Assembly (NCBI GenBank): GCA_026671195.1
Contig: JAPOHD010000005.1
Location: forward strand, 310,001 to 374,000
DNA length: 64,000 nucleotides
Direction: 5' to 3'
From: Draconibacterium aestuarii
GTDB taxonomy: Bacteria; Bacteroidota; Bacteroidia; Bacteroidales; Prolixibacteraceae
Made by a program: the position numbers and the translations under genes. The notes under the pieces were generated by a model. It saw only the letters and a list, made by a program, of their open reading frames with translations. It had not been told where the DNA came from and did not search any database. Shown one piece after another: positions 18,886-27,486 of the stretch (position 1 is the stretch's first letter; each line of letters starts with the position of its first letter).

Positions 18886-20424
18886 ATGAGAACAATATCA
18901 ACTGCAACCATACTACTTGTAGCATCAATTCTGGTCTTGAATGCCTGTCAGAATAAAAAAAGCAAATCAGTTACACCCAACAAATTCAGGAACCAGCCAA
19001 ATATAGTTTACATTTTAGCTGATGACCTGGGGTATGGCGATATTTCAGCCCTGAACTCAGAATCAAAAATAAAAACGCCCCATATTGATAAACTTTCACA
19101 AGGTGGAATGACTTTTACCGATGTACATTCAAATTCGGCTGTATGTACACCAACACGCTACGGAATTTTAACAGGCCAATATTGCTGGCGTAGCCGTATC
19201 AAGAAGGGCGTACTTTTAGGCTACAGTCCAAGTTTAATTGAAGAAACCACTCCTACTGTAGCAGAGTTTCTGCAAAAACAAGGCTATACTACCGCTTGTA
19301 TCGGAAAGTGGCATCTGGGAATCGATTTCAAGTTAAAAGACGGATCATATATTACCGGCGAACCAGGTGTAAACTTTACAAGCGAATTAATCGGTTATAA
19401 CAAACCCGAACAAATAGATTTTACGCAACCTGCCAAAGGTGGCCCACAAGGAGCCGGATTTGATTTTTCCTATGTTTTACCCGCATCGCTCGATTTTGAA
19501 CCCTATATGTATTTGCAAAATAATCTGGCTGTTGAAGCTCCTACAGATTCAACTCCCGGCAATGATTTAAATGCCGTTCCTTGGGCAACCGGAGCTTTTT
19601 GGCGCAAAGGACTCATGGCGCCGTCATTTAGTTTCGAAGATGTTTTACCAACATTTACCAACAAGGCCATTGAATTTCTGGCCCAACAAAAGAATGCCGA
19701 AAAACCCTTTTTCCTCTACTTCCCAATGAATGCACCGCATACTCCATGGCTGCCGACCAACGAATTTAAGGGAAGTTCTCAGGCCGGCCAATATGGAGAT
19801 TATGTGCAAATGGCTGATGCACAAGTTGGGAAAATCATACAAAGTATAAAAGACAATGGGTTGGACGAAAATACGCTTGTTGTGTTTACAAGCGACAACG
19901 GTGCTTACTGGCGACCTGAACTCATAAAAAAATACAATCATCGTTCCAATTTTAATTTTCGTGGTATGAAAGGCGACGTTTGGGACGGGGGGCATCATAT
20001 CCCGTTTATTGTAAAGTGGCCCGGAAAAGTAAAAGCAGGCAGCACTTCAAACCAAACCATTTCACTTACCGACTTTTTTGCAACAGTTCAGAACCTTTTT
20101 AATACTACACTACCCAAACCCACTGACAGTTTTTCTTTTCTATCGATTTTAGAAAATAATGACTCGAGTTTCACCAGACCACCTGTAATTCATCATTCTG
20201 GTAGTGGAAAATTTGCGATCAGACAAGGAGATTGGAAAATGATTGAAGGACTGGGCTCAGGTGGTTTTACCGAACCAAAATTTCCGGAACCAAAAGAAGG
20301 AGAACCTGACGGACAACTGTACAATATGAAAATTGATCCACAGGAAAAAGAAAACCGATATTTAGCAGAACCGGAAAAAGTTAGTAAACTGAAATCATTG
20401 TTAAAAGATATCAGGGAGTATTAA
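18886..20424 (+). CDS. Sulfatase lipoprotein (S1 family arylsulfatase type)
   Basis: The 512-residue product has a lipoprotein signal (LVLNAC, Cys21 predicted acylation site). The sulfatase signature SNSAVCTPTRYGILTG places the formylglycine precursor at Cys87 in the C-x-P-x-R motif; a radical-SAM maturase would be needed and is not in the window. The metal-binding segments ILADDLGYGD, IGKWHLG and VFTSDNGAYW are present. The enzyme would remove sulfate esters from sulfated glycans at the cell envelope. With the esterase upstream this suggests desulfation and deacylation of a decorated polysaccharide, but no glycoside hydrolase or SusCD pair is adjacent. Confidence 0.95.
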   Translation: MRTISTATILLVASILVLNACQNKKSKSVTPNKFRNQPNIVYILADDLGYGDISALNSESKIKTPHIDKLSQGGMTFTDVHSNSAVCTPTRYGILTGQYCWRSRIKKGVLLGYSPSLIEETTPTVAEFLQKQGYTTACIGKWHLGIDFKLKDGSYITGEPGVNFTSELIGYNKPEQIDFTQPAKGGPQGAGFDFSYVLPASLDFEPYMYLQNNLAVEAPTDSTPGNDLNAVPWATGAFWRKGLMAPSFSFEDVLPTFTNKAIEFLAQQKNAEKPFFLYFPMNAPHTPWLPTNEFKGSSQAGQYGDYVQMADAQVGKIIQSIKDNGLDENTLVVFTSDNGAYWRPELIKKYNHRSNFNFRGMKGDVWDGGHHIPFIVKWPGKVKAGSTSNQTISLTDFFATVQNLFNTTLPKPTDSFSFLSILENNDSSFTRPPVIHHSGSGKFAIRQGDWKMIEGLGSGGFTEPKFPEPKEGEPDGQLYNMKIDPQEKENRYLAEPEKVSKLKSLLKDIREY

Positions 20425-20513
20425 TTCAATTATTTGGGACAACCTGATTTTCGAAAATACATCAGTGATTTTTTTATCCTGAAAAATTTAGTGGCTTTTA
20501 CTCCAACCAACAG

Positions 20514-20924
20514 TTATGTGGTACCCAATTGATTTTCGCCACCCTTTTCAGCCTCATCTTTCTGTTTGAAATACCTTCGGAGCAGTACCTTTTTTAAATC
20601 GCGAACAATTACCTGATGGGCAATAATTTCAATGTGCGAATAATGCGTCAATTCTTGTTGTGCTTTATAAATCTCTCGGTCGGTAATATCAACCTGGTAT
20701 AAAACTGAAAGTAAAAGATCGTAATTACGTTCAACCAATAAAGTTATTTGATCGATTAATTGATTATGAAGCTCCGCGTAGGCATTCTCAGTATTACCTG
20801 AAAAAGTTATTTCTACACCAAACATCCCAAAATCTTTCATAATTTGCTCGGCAGTTTGCTGAACAATATCGGCCTGGTTTAGGTGACGCGAAACATTGCT
20901 ATTATTTATTTGTGGAAAAGTCAT
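20514..20924 (-). CDS. Conserved hypothetical helical protein
   Basis: The 136-residue product is mostly amphipathic helix, with a middle stretch AYAELHNQLIDQITLLVERNYDLLLSVLYQVDITDREI and a basic end (RDLKKVLLRRYFKQ). I do not recognise a named domain; small proteins of this build occur widely in Bacteroidota. It has no operon partner, and its start region is about 125 bases from the divergent glyoxalase-fold gene. Confidence 0.7.
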   Translation of the reverse strand: MTFPQINNSNVSRHLNQADIVQQTAEQIMKDFGMFGVEITFSGNTENAYAELHNQLIDQITLLVERNYDLLLSVLYQVDITDREIYKAQQELTHYSHIEIIAHQVIVRDLKKVLLRRYFKQKDEAEKGGENQLGTT

Positions 20925-21048
20925 TTTTTACTTTTTCGAAAGATACAATTAAATGGCAAACAGAAACTCATTTTTTATGCTGAAACCTTACTCTTATCTC
21001 AAATTGATTAACTTTACAATACCTATAAATCAATTAAATTATAACATT

Positions 21049-21555
21049 ATGAAAAAAAGTTTAGCAACTCTCGTTTTTATTTTTGCAGTTCTGTTTTCGA
21101 TGGCACAAAGCAATTTCAGCCACCCGGGTATTTTTGTGGGAAATGTGGTTGAAGACCTCGACAAATCGGTAAAATTTTATACCGAAGTAATTGGGATGAC
21201 AAAAACAGGAGAGTTTTCGGTTGACAAAGAAAAAGCCACTGAACTTGGATTAACCAACCAATACCAGCTAGACGTTACCATATTAAAACTAGAAGACAGC
21301 CCCAATGCAACCGAATGGAAATTAATGAGTGTGGGAACAAAGGCCAAACATCCCAAACAAAAATGGATGACCGACGACACCGGAATGCAATACATTACAA
21401 TTCTGGTTAATCATATTGATCCGATTATTGAAAGATGTAAAAAACACAATGTTAAAATATTAAGTGGAATACCGTCCGGTTTAGGCGATGGCCGATCTTT
21501 TATCCTGGTACAGGATCCGGATGGGACTTTTATTGAGATGATTGGCCAACGATAG
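21049..21555 (+). CDS. Exported glyoxalase/bleomycin-resistance (VOC) fold protein
   Basis: The 168-residue product begins with a signal peptide MKKSLATLVFIFAVLFSMAQ; an in-frame ATG at 20953 would put 32 residues ahead of it and is rejected. The VOC fold follows: HPGIFVGNVVEDLDKSVKFYTEVIGM, then ITILVNHIDPIIERCKK and DPDGTFIEMIGQR, where the final Glu is the usual metal ligand. The substrate is unknown. Export of a VOC protein is uncommon but recurrent in Bacteroidota. Confidence 0.88.
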   Translation: MKKSLATLVFIFAVLFSMAQSNFSHPGIFVGNVVEDLDKSVKFYTEVIGMTKTGEFSVDKEKATELGLTNQYQLDVTILKLEDSPNATEWKLMSVGTKAKHPKQKWMTDDTGMQYITILVNHIDPIIERCKKHNVKILSGIPSGLGDGRSFILVQDPDGTFIEMIGQR

Positions 21556-21758
21556 AAAACATCTGCCCAATATAACTTAATTTCTTTGTCCGGGAATAAA
21601 TATTTTTCTAAATACAGGAATCCGAAACACACTAAATATCTCAGGATATTAACATTATCCAATGTGTTTATTTAGAATGCATTTCTTCCAGTTTTTATAA
21701 AGAAATAATCTGTATTTTCGAACAAAATTTAAACAAATTCGAATAACATAATTCTGCC

Positions 21759-22412
21759 ATGAAGAAAAATATTGAGGTTGGATATAGAAGGTTGTCGATT
21801 GGTGAAGAAATTTTCAACAGTGTTACACACGGAATTGGCACACTATTAAGTGTTGCAGGGCTTGTGCTTTTAATTGTATTTGCTGCAATAAAAGGAAATG
21901 TATGGCACGTTGTAAGTTTTAGTATATTCGGAAGTACACTGGTTTTACTCTACCTCTCATCTACACTCTACCACAGTTTTACGAAAGAAAAAATTAAAAA
22001 CATATTTGTACGTTTCGACCACGCTGCCATATTTTTACTGATAGCCGGAACTTACACGCCTTTCCTGTTAACGGCACTGCGCGGGGCCTTGGGGTGGACC
22101 TTGTTTGGAATAATCTGGACAGTGGCCATTGCCGGAGTAGTAATCCGTTGTATTTATCTTACCCGGTTCAGAAAATTAATGGTAGCAATTTATTTAATTA
22201 TGGGTTGGTTATTTGTTGTGGCCATTGGGCCGATGATGAAAAACTTACCCGGAATTAGTGTGCTGTTTTTGTTTCTGGGCGGATTAATGTATTCAATCGG
22301 TGTTATTTTTTATGCCTGGCGAAATCTAAAATATGGACATGGTATTTGGCATTTGTTTGTGCTGGCCGGTAGTATAATGCATTTCTTTTCGGTAATTTAC
22401 AGTTTAGATTAA
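21759..22412 (+). CDS. Hemolysin III family membrane protein (PAQR/YqfA-like)
   Basis: The 217-residue protein has seven hydrophobic segments. The hallmark residues are present: EEIFNSVTHGIGTLLS at the start, STLYHSF in TM2, RFDHAAIFLLIAGTYTPF in TM3, and GHGIWHLFVLAGSIMHFF in the last helix. The Ser/Asp and histidines form the zinc site of the PAQR/CREST hydrolase superfamily. The biological role is not settled; membrane lipid homeostasis is the usual suggestion. Confidence 0.93.
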   Translation: MKKNIEVGYRRLSIGEEIFNSVTHGIGTLLSVAGLVLLIVFAAIKGNVWHVVSFSIFGSTLVLLYLSSTLYHSFTKEKIKNIFVRFDHAAIFLLIAGTYTPFLLTALRGALGWTLFGIIWTVAIAGVVIRCIYLTRFRKLMVAIYLIMGWLFVVAIGPMMKNLPGISVLFLFLGGLMYSIGVIFYAWRNLKYGHGIWHLFVLAGSIMHFFSVIYSLD

Positions 22413-22433
22413 ATATTCGATAAACGAGTAAAA

Positions 22434-22469
22434 AAGCAGGGGCGCAATTTATCAATTACGCCCCTGCTT
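22434..22469 (-). terminator. Terminator between the hemolysin III gene and rhamnulokinase
   Basis: A perfect 11-base GC-rich stem pairs AAGCAGGGGCG (22434-22444) with CGCCCCTGCTT (22459-22469). The A-tract just left of it gives a U-tract for the minus-strand rhaB transcript. It may also stop the convergent plus-strand gene. Confidence 0.9.
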
Positions 22470-22485
22470 ATATTCCGGCCTTTTA

Positions 22486-23955
22486 TCAATTCAGCTCTTC
22501 AAACTTTTTATATGCAGCTTCCCAGTCTAATTTCGGAGATGGTGTATATACTCCAATTTCAAACGAGTTTTTTATTACATCTCGTATTTCAGCTAACGAC
22601 CGAACAGTGCCGGCAGCCTTTGCCTGCATCATTAAATTACCAATTGCAGTTGCCTCGGTTGGCCCCGCAAAAACAGGAATTCCGATTGCATCGGCAGTAA
22701 GTTGGTTCATCATTTTATTATTTGCACCGCCTCCAATAATATGAAGTTTATCTATCTGTTTTCCTGTTACTGATTCAATTTGTTTTATGGTAAATTTATA
22801 TTTCAACACCAGACTATCGTAAATGCAGCGGGCAATTTCACCTTTTGTTTCGGGCACAGGCTGGTTTGTCTCCCTACAATATTCCTGAATTGCTTTTGGC
22901 ATATTTCCTGGATTCAAAAAAACTGAATTATCAGGATTGATAAAACACTTAAAGTGTTTGGCTTCCATGCTTAAATCCACAATTTCCTGCCATTCCATTA
23001 CTTTTTCTTCATCCCAATTCCGTTTGCATTCCTGAATCAACCACATTCCCATAATATTTTTCAGGAAGCGGGTGGTTCCTTCCACTCCACCTTCATTGGT
23101 AAAATTCATTGCAAGCGTTTCTTCCGACACCATCGGCTCCGGACTTTCAATCCCCAGCAACGACCAGGTTCCGGAACTTAGGTAAGCCCAGTTGCCACCA
23201 TCTGTCGGAACCGATGCAATAGCAGATGCAGTATCATGCGAAGCTACTGCAATACACGGAATTTGTTTCGAACCGGTATCATCCTGAATTTCATCCAATA
23301 TGTTTCCAACACTTGTACCTGGTTGTACAATTTCGCCTACCAGATCTTCCGAAATATTAGCTGCCTTAAAAAGCTTCTTCTCCCATTCTGCTTTACCGGG
23401 TTTTAACAGCTGCGATGTACTCGCAATAGTATATTCATTTTTCTTAACACCAGTAAACAGATAATTTAGTGTATCGGGTGTAAAAAGTAAACTTTCGGCA
23501 ATATTGAGGCGCGAGTGTTTTTCTTTTTTCGATGCATACAACTGAAACAGTGTGTTAAACTGCATAAACTGAATACCGGATAATAAATAAGTTTCCTTTT
23601 TTGATAACACCGAAAAAAACTCTTCGATCGCAGTGTCGGTTCGGTGGTCTCGATAGGCAAAAGGCAATCCAACTAACTGACCGGAAGCTGAAACCAGCGA
23701 ATAGTCGACACCCCAGGTATCAATGCCAATTGAGTCGGGCTGGATATTCAACTCGGTAATGCATTTTTTCAGCCCTGTTTTCAGTTCATCAAAAAGACTG
23801 TATATATTCCAGTAGTAGCTTCCGTGAATACGAATCATTTGATTTTTGAAACGGTGCACCTCGGTTAATTCCAGTTTCCCGTTCTCTAAAGTTCCAAGTA
23901 TTGCCCTTCCACTCGATGCCCCAAGGTCGAATGCTAAAAATTTATTTTTGTTCAT
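22486..23955 (-). CDS. rhaB: Rhamnulokinase
   Basis: The 489-residue FGGY-family kinase begins MNKNKFLAFDLGASSGRAILG, the RhaB-type phosphate-1 motif. Further family blocks are IDTWGVDYSLV, PFAYRDHRT, VASHDTASAIASVPTDG, YLSSGTWSLLGIE and IIGGGANNKMMNQLTADAIG. It phosphorylates L-rhamnulose to rhamnulose-1-phosphate in the cytoplasm. The other rhamnose genes (isomerase, aldolase, transporter) are not next to it in this window. It has its own promoter box and terminator, so it is monocistronic here. Confidence 0.95.
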   Translation of the reverse strand: MNKNKFLAFDLGASSGRAILGTLENGKLELTEVHRFKNQMIRIHGSYYWNIYSLFDELKTGLKKCITELNIQPDSIGIDTWGVDYSLVSASGQLVGLPFAYRDHRTDTAIEEFFSVLSKKETYLLSGIQFMQFNTLFQLYASKKEKHSRLNIAESLLFTPDTLNYLFTGVKKNEYTIASTSQLLKPGKAEWEKKLFKAANISEDLVGEIVQPGTSVGNILDEIQDDTGSKQIPCIAVASHDTASAIASVPTDGGNWAYLSSGTWSLLGIESPEPMVSEETLAMNFTNEGGVEGTTRFLKNIMGMWLIQECKRNWDEEKVMEWQEIVDLSMEAKHFKCFINPDNSVFLNPGNMPKAIQEYCRETNQPVPETKGEIARCIYDSLVLKYKFTIKQIESVTGKQIDKLHIIGGGANNKMMNQLTADAIGIPVFAGPTEATAIGNLMMQAKAAGTVRSLAEIRDVIKNSFEIGVYTPSPKLDWEAAYKKFEELN

Positions 23956-23974
23956 TATTATTCAGGTTGAATTA

Positions 23975-23982
23975 CAAAGCTA
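23975..23982 (-). promoter_or_regulatory. -7 promoter box of rhaB
   Basis: On the minus strand this reads TAGCTTTG, an exact TAnnTTTG, 20 bases before the rhaB ATG. It implies a very short leader of about 13 bases. A TTGACC further upstream is spaced 24 bases, too far for the usual -33. Confidence 0.5.
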
Positions 23983-24041
23983 CAAAATAAAACGATGTTG
24001 AAAGGTCAACTATCCTGCACTGTCCTTTTTTAGACAAAAAA

Positions 24042-24066
24042 AAAGCAGGACACAATGCCCTGCTTT
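24042..24066 (-). terminator. Terminator of the thioredoxin reductase gene
   Basis: An 8-base stem pairs AAAGCAGG (24042-24049) with CCTGCTTT (24059-24066). A run of A on the left (24036-24044) becomes the U-tract on the minus strand. It lies about 20 bases after the trxB stop codon. Confidence 0.88.
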
Positions 24067-24086
24067 CTCCTAATCTTTATAATTTT

Positions 24087-25085
24087 TTAAGCATGTTTTT
24101 CTGATAGATAACGTTCTGCATCGATGGCCGCCATACAACCTGAACCAGCTGCAGTAACTGCTTGCCTGTACTGATCATCCTGGACATCGCCACATGCGAA
24201 CACACCAGGCACCTTGGTTTTCGATGTTCCCGGAATTGTTTTAATATAACCAATCTCATTCGTGTCTATATATTCCGCAAAAATTTCAGAATTTGGTTTG
24301 TGCCCTATTCCAAGGAAGAAACCGTCAATTTTAATTGTAACTTCTTCCTCGTTTTCTTCTCCTTTATTTTTAACCAAAGTTGCACCTTCTACAACACCGT
24401 CGCCAAATAAACCTTTGGTTTGGTGCTTCCAAAGAATCTCAATATTTTTAGTGTTCATGGTACGTTCCGCCATAACTTTAGATGCTCGTAACTCGTCGCG
24501 ACGAACAATCAGATATACCTTATTACACAGTCCTGCAAGGTACATGGCTTCTTCGGTAGCTGTGTCGCCACCACCAACTACAGCCACATCTTTTCCTCTG
24601 TAGAAAAATCCATCGCAAGTTGCACAGGCAGAAACTCCACCTCCGGCATATTTTTTCTCATCTTCTAATCCCAAATATTTGGCAGTAGCTCCAGTGGCTA
24701 TAATTACAGTTTCTGCTTCAATTAATTTCGAATCGTCGATCCAAACTTTATGTATTTCCCCTGAAAAATCAACTTTCGTTGCCATTCCCCAACGAACATC
24801 TGTTCCAAATCGTGTTGCCTGTTTCTTCAAATCCTCCATCATTACCGGGCCTGTAACTCCCTCAGGGTAACCCGGATAATTTTCAACTTCAGTAGTTGTA
24901 GTTAGCTGACCGCCTGGCTGCAAACCTTCGTACATTACGGGACATAAATTGGCACGAGCAGCATAAATAGCAGCTGTATATCCAGCAGGACCAGAACCAA
25001 TAATTAAACATTTTACCTGTTCTATATCAGTAGGTTTAACTGTTTTTTTTTCTTCGTTTTCGTTAATATCAAGTGGTTTAAACAT
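24087..25085 (-). CDS. trxB: Thioredoxin-disulfide reductase
   Basis: The 332-residue product begins MFKPLDINENEEKK. I chose ATG 25085 because an earlier in-frame start at 25136 lies upstream of the -7 promoter box and adds unconserved residues. FAD motif IIGSGPAGYTAA (28-39), redox-active CATC (Cys154, Cys157), NADPH motif VVGGGDTATEEA, and the C-terminal GVFACGDVQD block are all present. It reduces thioredoxin with NADPH in the cytoplasm. A charged 20-residue N-terminal extension before the FAD domain is longer than in E. coli TrxB. Confidence 0.97.
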   Translation of the reverse strand: MFKPLDINENEEKKTVKPTDIEQVKCLIIGSGPAGYTAAIYAARANLCPVMYEGLQPGGQLTTTTEVENYPGYPEGVTGPVMMEDLKKQATRFGTDVRWGMATKVDFSGEIHKVWIDDSKLIEAETVIIATGATAKYLGLEDEKKYAGGGVSACATCDGFFYRGKDVAVVGGGDTATEEAMYLAGLCNKVYLIVRRDELRASKVMAERTMNTKNIEILWKHQTKGLFGDGVVEGATLVKNKGEENEEEVTIKIDGFFLGIGHKPNSEIFAEYIDTNEIGYIKTIPGTSKTKVPGVFACGDVQDDQYRQAVTAAGSGCMAAIDAERYLSEKHA

Positions 25086-25106
25086 ATTTTTAATTTTTAT
25101 TTTGAG

Positions 25107-25114
25107 CAAAAATA
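25107..25114 (-). promoter_or_regulatory. -7 promoter box of trxB
   Basis: Read on the minus strand this is TATTTTTG, matching TAnnTTTG, 21 bases ahead of the chosen trxB start. It supports that start over the upstream one. Confidence 0.5.
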
Positions 25115-25223
25115 CAAAACATCTTGAAGCCAGCACAATAAATTCAATCGATAATAATGAAGTTACGATAGCTATAATCTATACATAAAAATGAATGTTG
25201 TCTGATTTTTATACCCTCCAAAG

Positions 25224-25254
25224 TTTGCAAAAAAAGAATCTAGCATTACTTTTG
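25224..25254 (+). promoter_or_regulatory. Promoter of tRNA-Pro
   Basis: The -33 TTTG (25224-25227) and -7 TACTTTTG (25247-25254) are separated by 19 bases, an ideal Bacteroidota sigma-ABfr promoter. Transcription would begin about 8 bases before the mature tRNA. Confidence 0.75.
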
Positions 25255-25268
25255 CATTCACAAAAATT

Positions 25269-25342
25269 CGGGATGTGGCGCAGTCTGGTAGCGTACTCGT
25301 CTGGGGGGCGAGGGGTCGCAAGTTCAAATCTTGTCATCCCGA
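25269..25342 (+). tRNA. tRNA-Pro (anticodon GGG)
   Basis: A 74-base cloverleaf can be folded. The acceptor stem pairs CGGGATG (25269-25275) with CATCCCG (25335-25341), followed by discriminator A. The D loop contains AGTCTGGTAG, the anticodon loop CTGGGGG gives anticodon GGG (Pro, codons CCC/CCU), and the T arm has GTTCAAAT. CCA is not encoded. It marks the border between the conserved chromosome and the AT-rich island, so its 3' end is a likely attachment site. Confidence 0.95.
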
Positions 25343-25403
25343 CATATAGGTACTGAATTTCAATGTTTTACAAATTTATGTACCACTTTATGAACCGAAA
25401 AAG

Positions 25404-25430
25404 AAAAGGTAGTCAAATTGGCTACCTTTT
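25404..25430 (+). terminator. Terminator downstream of tRNA-Pro
   Basis: A stem pairs AAAAGGTAG (25404-25412) with CTACCTTTT (25422-25430), extendable by two pairs inward, and is followed by TTCTTTT. It lies about 60 bases after the tRNA, which suggests the tRNA 3' flank up to here is original chromosome or was rebuilt by the integrating element. Confidence 0.85.
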
Positions 25431-25946
25431 TTCTTTTAAATAAATTGCGGTTAAAATCACCTAAAATCCATTTCAACCACTCCCCTTCCATTTTTTTAAA
25501 TAAATATAACACCACCATCTCTTTAAGTTATTGCGAAACTTGTTCTTAATTTTATTGAAGGCTATGGATTAAATAAATAAATTTTCTCACCAATAAATCT
25601 TTTCAATTGGATTATATAATTTCAAAACACCCAATTTCTGCTATCTCTAACGTCCATTAAAACCAAAATAAAATACAAGTCCACACTTGCCTAAAATACA
25701 CATGAAAGCTGGCATTTGGGTTATTTAATATCCATAGAGACAGGGATTCGATGGCAAGATAGCTGGGGTCAAGATGTAATAAAAAAACTCAATTAAATCA
25801 TTATATCAAGAGTTGTTATTATAATCAATTTTTATTCTCCAACTTTGACGGTTAATTAAGATGAATTATAAAACCTAATAAAGAGGATAGCCTATTTAAT
25901 AATTATTTTAAATTTTGATATCAACAAACATAAACGAATTTACTAT
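25431..25946. other. Non-coding left edge of the island
   Basis: About 515 AT-rich bases without a supportable gene. Composition changes clearly here from the backbone to the left. No integrase gene or remnant was found, which is unusual next to a tRNA-linked insertion. Confidence 0.4.
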
Positions 25947-27239
25947 ATGAAATTTGAAATTCTTTCAGCACTTGATTACAGAATTGAGACAATTACAGAA
26001 TTGAAAAAATTACTATCTGTTGATGACGATTCAAAATATAAAGAGATTAATAAGAAGATTAATTCTGAAATTGCCTACTTTGTTTATACTATCTATCACA
26101 ATGATAAATTGTCTTTTTTATTTAATGAATTGCTTTCTTATAGTTCAAAACTAACGTTAAATAAAGATTATACTGAAGCAATTATAAATATTAAAGAATC
26201 AATTAAGTCTATTTCAAGTTTACTTCTTTCTCACGAGAAATTTAATGAATTTGAAATTGCAGAAAACAATGGATGGAAGAATCCATTTGCTGATACTAAT
26301 ATGAGTATCAAAATTAGACCGTTATTAGAAAAATTCACAGATTTAGACAACAATAAATTGAATATGCATTATGGTGATATTTACTCACTATTCTATAATA
26401 ACGATGGGTTAAATGGCATTCTGAATCGTTTCTTTTCATTTTCAAAATCTACTGTTCCCGAAATTATAAATCATCTGGAAAACTACAATAATGATTTAAA
26501 AACTATTACTTTACATTCAAAGTTCGAAGGTGATTATTTGGGTGTTGACTCTGCTTTTGCAATAAAGAGAATATATGATGCGATGCATCCTACTATTATT
26601 TCGTCAAATGATGTTATATATTTAATTCTCAATCTCATTCAATCTGGTGAAAAAATGTTCGATGTAGACGAATTGTTATTTCATTGTAAAAGAATAAGAG
26701 AATACTTAAATCAAAAACTCGTAACAAAATTCTCAATCGATTACTATGTTGATAGATTCAAGCACTATATGGAAATATTTCAAATGAATAATGTGTCAAC
26801 TGCTGATGAATCATATTTCCAAAGAGAATTTGAGTTATTTATGTTTAATAATGGCTATTATGCACTATCTGAGGGAAAAATTGGAAATGGTCGATATGAT
26901 AATTTAGTCTTAGACGAAAACAATGCATTTTTATTTGAGCATAAACAAATAGGATTTGGGAGTAAAAGAGAAACAAAAAAAGATTCAATTGATAAAATAA
27001 GAAGTGGAAAAATACAGGTAGATATCTACCATAAAAGATTAGAGTTACTTGGAAGTTTGTCAAAGGAGGTTTATGTTATCATCTTTTCGAAGTTTCATAT
27101 TAAGTTTAGAAACGGCATAACCAATGTTTTAAATGAAGGAATCAATTTCAACTTCAAGTTGATTTGTTTAGATAAAAAATCACCTTCAAAAATCCAAAAA
27201 GTTGAAGAAATAGATTTAAATGAATTGTTTGCACAATAA
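25947..27239 (+). CDS. Putative PD-(D/E)XK nuclease-domain protein
   Basis: The 430-residue product is not one I can name. Residues 1-about 290 look helical and charged. The C-terminal part (about 313-415) has the features of a restriction-endonuclease-like fold: GNGRYDNLVLDENNAFLFEHK gives an Asp in strand 2 and E330-x-K332 in strand 3, followed by KIRSGKIQVDIYHKRL (a QxxxY-like helix) and the strand EVYVIIFSKF. The layout resembles proteins that carry a DNA-cutting domain at the C-terminus of an unknown sensor. It stands alone on the plus strand, with a hairpin terminator downstream. Defence is an inference from context. Confidence 0.6.
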   Translation: MKFEILSALDYRIETITELKKLLSVDDDSKYKEINKKINSEIAYFVYTIYHNDKLSFLFNELLSYSSKLTLNKDYTEAIINIKESIKSISSLLLSHEKFNEFEIAENNGWKNPFADTNMSIKIRPLLEKFTDLDNNKLNMHYGDIYSLFYNNDGLNGILNRFFSFSKSTVPEIINHLENYNNDLKTITLHSKFEGDYLGVDSAFAIKRIYDAMHPTIISSNDVIYLILNLIQSGEKMFDVDELLFHCKRIREYLNQKLVTKFSIDYYVDRFKHYMEIFQMNNVSTADESYFQREFELFMFNNGYYALSEGKIGNGRYDNLVLDENNAFLFEHKQIGFGSKRETKKDSIDKIRSGKIQVDIYHKRLELLGSLSKEVYVIIFSKFHIKFRNGITNVLNEGINFNFKLICLDKKSPSKIQKVEEIDLNELFAQ

Positions 27240-27327
27240 AAACTAAGCGTTATAATAATCATGAAATATGAAAATAATGAATGATTCAGATAAGATGAAT
27301 GTTACGCTTCTCTCCACTGACAAACAA

Positions 27328-27358
27328 AAGACCTGCATTTTTAACAGTTGTAGGTCTT
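27328..27358. terminator. Convergent terminator hairpin
   Basis: A 10-base stem with one G-T pair joins AAGACCTGCA (27328-27337) and TGTAGGTCTT (27349-27358). It separates the plus-strand nuclease-like gene from the minus-strand block, and could serve both. Confidence 0.7.
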
Positions 27359-27486
27359 CTAATTTATACCACTGTCTCATTCAGTGTCAATATCAAAGAA
27401 AATTCATAGCCGAACCAATAAACACGTTTTAAAATAAAAATTGTCCAACAATTCTACCCCAAAAAGGCTTCAATAGCCACTGGACT

